NCBI RefSeq assembly: GCF_000716605.1
Contig: NZ_JNXE01000012.1
Location: 1 to 64,000 of the forward strand
Direction: 5' to 3'
Source of the DNA: Streptomyces sp. NRRL F-525
Lineage (GTDB): Bacteria; Actinomycetota; Actinomycetes; Streptomycetales; Streptomycetaceae
DNA: 64,000 bases
The notes under the pieces were generated by a model, which was given only the letters and a program-made list of their open reading frames with translations, was not told the origin of the DNA and ran no database searches. Both the position numbers and the translations under genes were made by a program. How positions within the stretch are numbered: the first letter of the stretch is position 1; each line of letters opens with the position of its first letter. This document shows positions 63,707 through 64,000 of the stretch, piece after piece.

Positions 63707-64000
63707 ATGAAGCGGATCCTGGCCAAGGCCGGCATCGCCCTGGGAAGCGTGGCCCTGGCCACCACCGGCGCGTTCATCACCGCCGCCCCCGCGAACGCGG
63801 CACTGTCGGACTGCCCCTCCGGGGGACTCTGCGCCTACCTCGGCGTCAACGGCTCGGGCGACCCCGGCGTGGTCTACGGCGACAACACGAACCTGCTCCA
63901 GTACAACAAGTTCAACAACGCCGAGTCGCTGTACAACAACGGCAACAGCTGCAACGTCCGGATCTACTCGGGCACGGGCTACACGGGGTCCAGCTACATC
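63707..64000 (+). CDS. Secreted peptidase-inhibitor I36-type protein, 3' truncated
   Basis: 98 codons visible from ATG 63707, with GGAGGA about ten bases before. A signal peptide MKRILAKAGIALGSVALATT ends near ANAALSDCPSG. The mature part SGGLCAYLGVNGSGDPG, YNKFNNAESLYNNGNSCNVR is the peptidase inhibitor I36 (SMPI-like) beta/gamma-crystallin-type fold, an extracellular metalloprotease inhibitor. The C-terminus lies outside the window. Confidence 0.82.
   Translation, partial: MKRILAKAGIALGSVALATTGAFITAAPANAALSDCPSGGLCAYLGVNGSGDPGVVYGDNTNLLQYNKFNNAESLYNNGNSCNVRIYSGTGYTGSSYI

Overview
The window is very GC-rich, uses GTG starts often, has many four-base ATGA/GTGA overlaps and many actinomycete-specific families (Scr1-type XRE/DUF397 pair, SARP, DUF6879, Mbl, MatB). 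It is almost certainly Streptomyces chromosome. I see no tRNA, rRNA, CRISPR array, insertion-sequence transposase or replication origin.

Layout. 1-4023: end of a short surface/secondary-metabolite-like operon (condensation-fold protein, two methyltransferases, EamA-type transporter, Trm112-like protein, unknown protein). 4013-6088: ATP-grasp protein divergent from a MerR-PP2C fusion read from a 19-bp-spacer promoter. 6148-8917: matB plus a fused carboxyltransferase (malonyl-CoA supply), closed by a perfect hairpin. 8966-16973: secreted subtilase, the actin-like mbl, a degenerate GAF sensor kinase, a tandem repeat with a tiny ORF, an oxidoreductase and a lipoprotein. 17196-22246: cis-prenyltransferase, DUF2236/EF-hand oxygenase and two P450s, a candidate isoprenoid tailoring cluster. 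22399-33632: housekeeping and envelope genes (PG-binding protein, MFS exporter, GNAT, reductase, a paired FVD-module locus, FHA, O-methyltransferase, DUF2330, GT87-PAP2 fusion).

33568-37364 is the most striking segment: a compact cassette of two divergent gene pairs, flanked by 73-bp direct repeats that differ at one base. Each repeat carries the remnant 3' end of the neighbouring gene on the other side, so the cassette was inserted at the overlapping ends of two convergent genes. It encodes an NB-ARC/TPR STAND ATPase (NLR-like) whose N-terminus shares a short QA-x-x-DQH motif with the C-terminus of the adjacent small protein, plus a small unknown protein and a DUF6879 protein. I read it as a conflict/defence module with matched signalling motifs.

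37310-47158: membrane protein, TetR-controlled short-chain dehydrogenase locus, lipoprotein, Scr1/DUF397/ATPase triad, and a LysR/reductase pair. 45989-48618: a steroid-type thiolase divergent from a CYP125-like P450 with two KstR-like palindromes between them. 48705-64000: TerD, YoaK, a secreted transglycosylase with a long leader, APH-like kinase, XRE regulator, hydrolase, membrane PP2C, AfsR-like ATPase, SnoaL-like protein, MBL hydrolase, aldehyde dehydrogenase with 3Fe-4S ferredoxin, a SARP-NB-ARC-TPR regulator with an internally expanded linker, and the start of an I36-type secreted inhibitor.

Start codons were chosen from ribosome-binding sites and family length where possible; uncertain ones are flagged.
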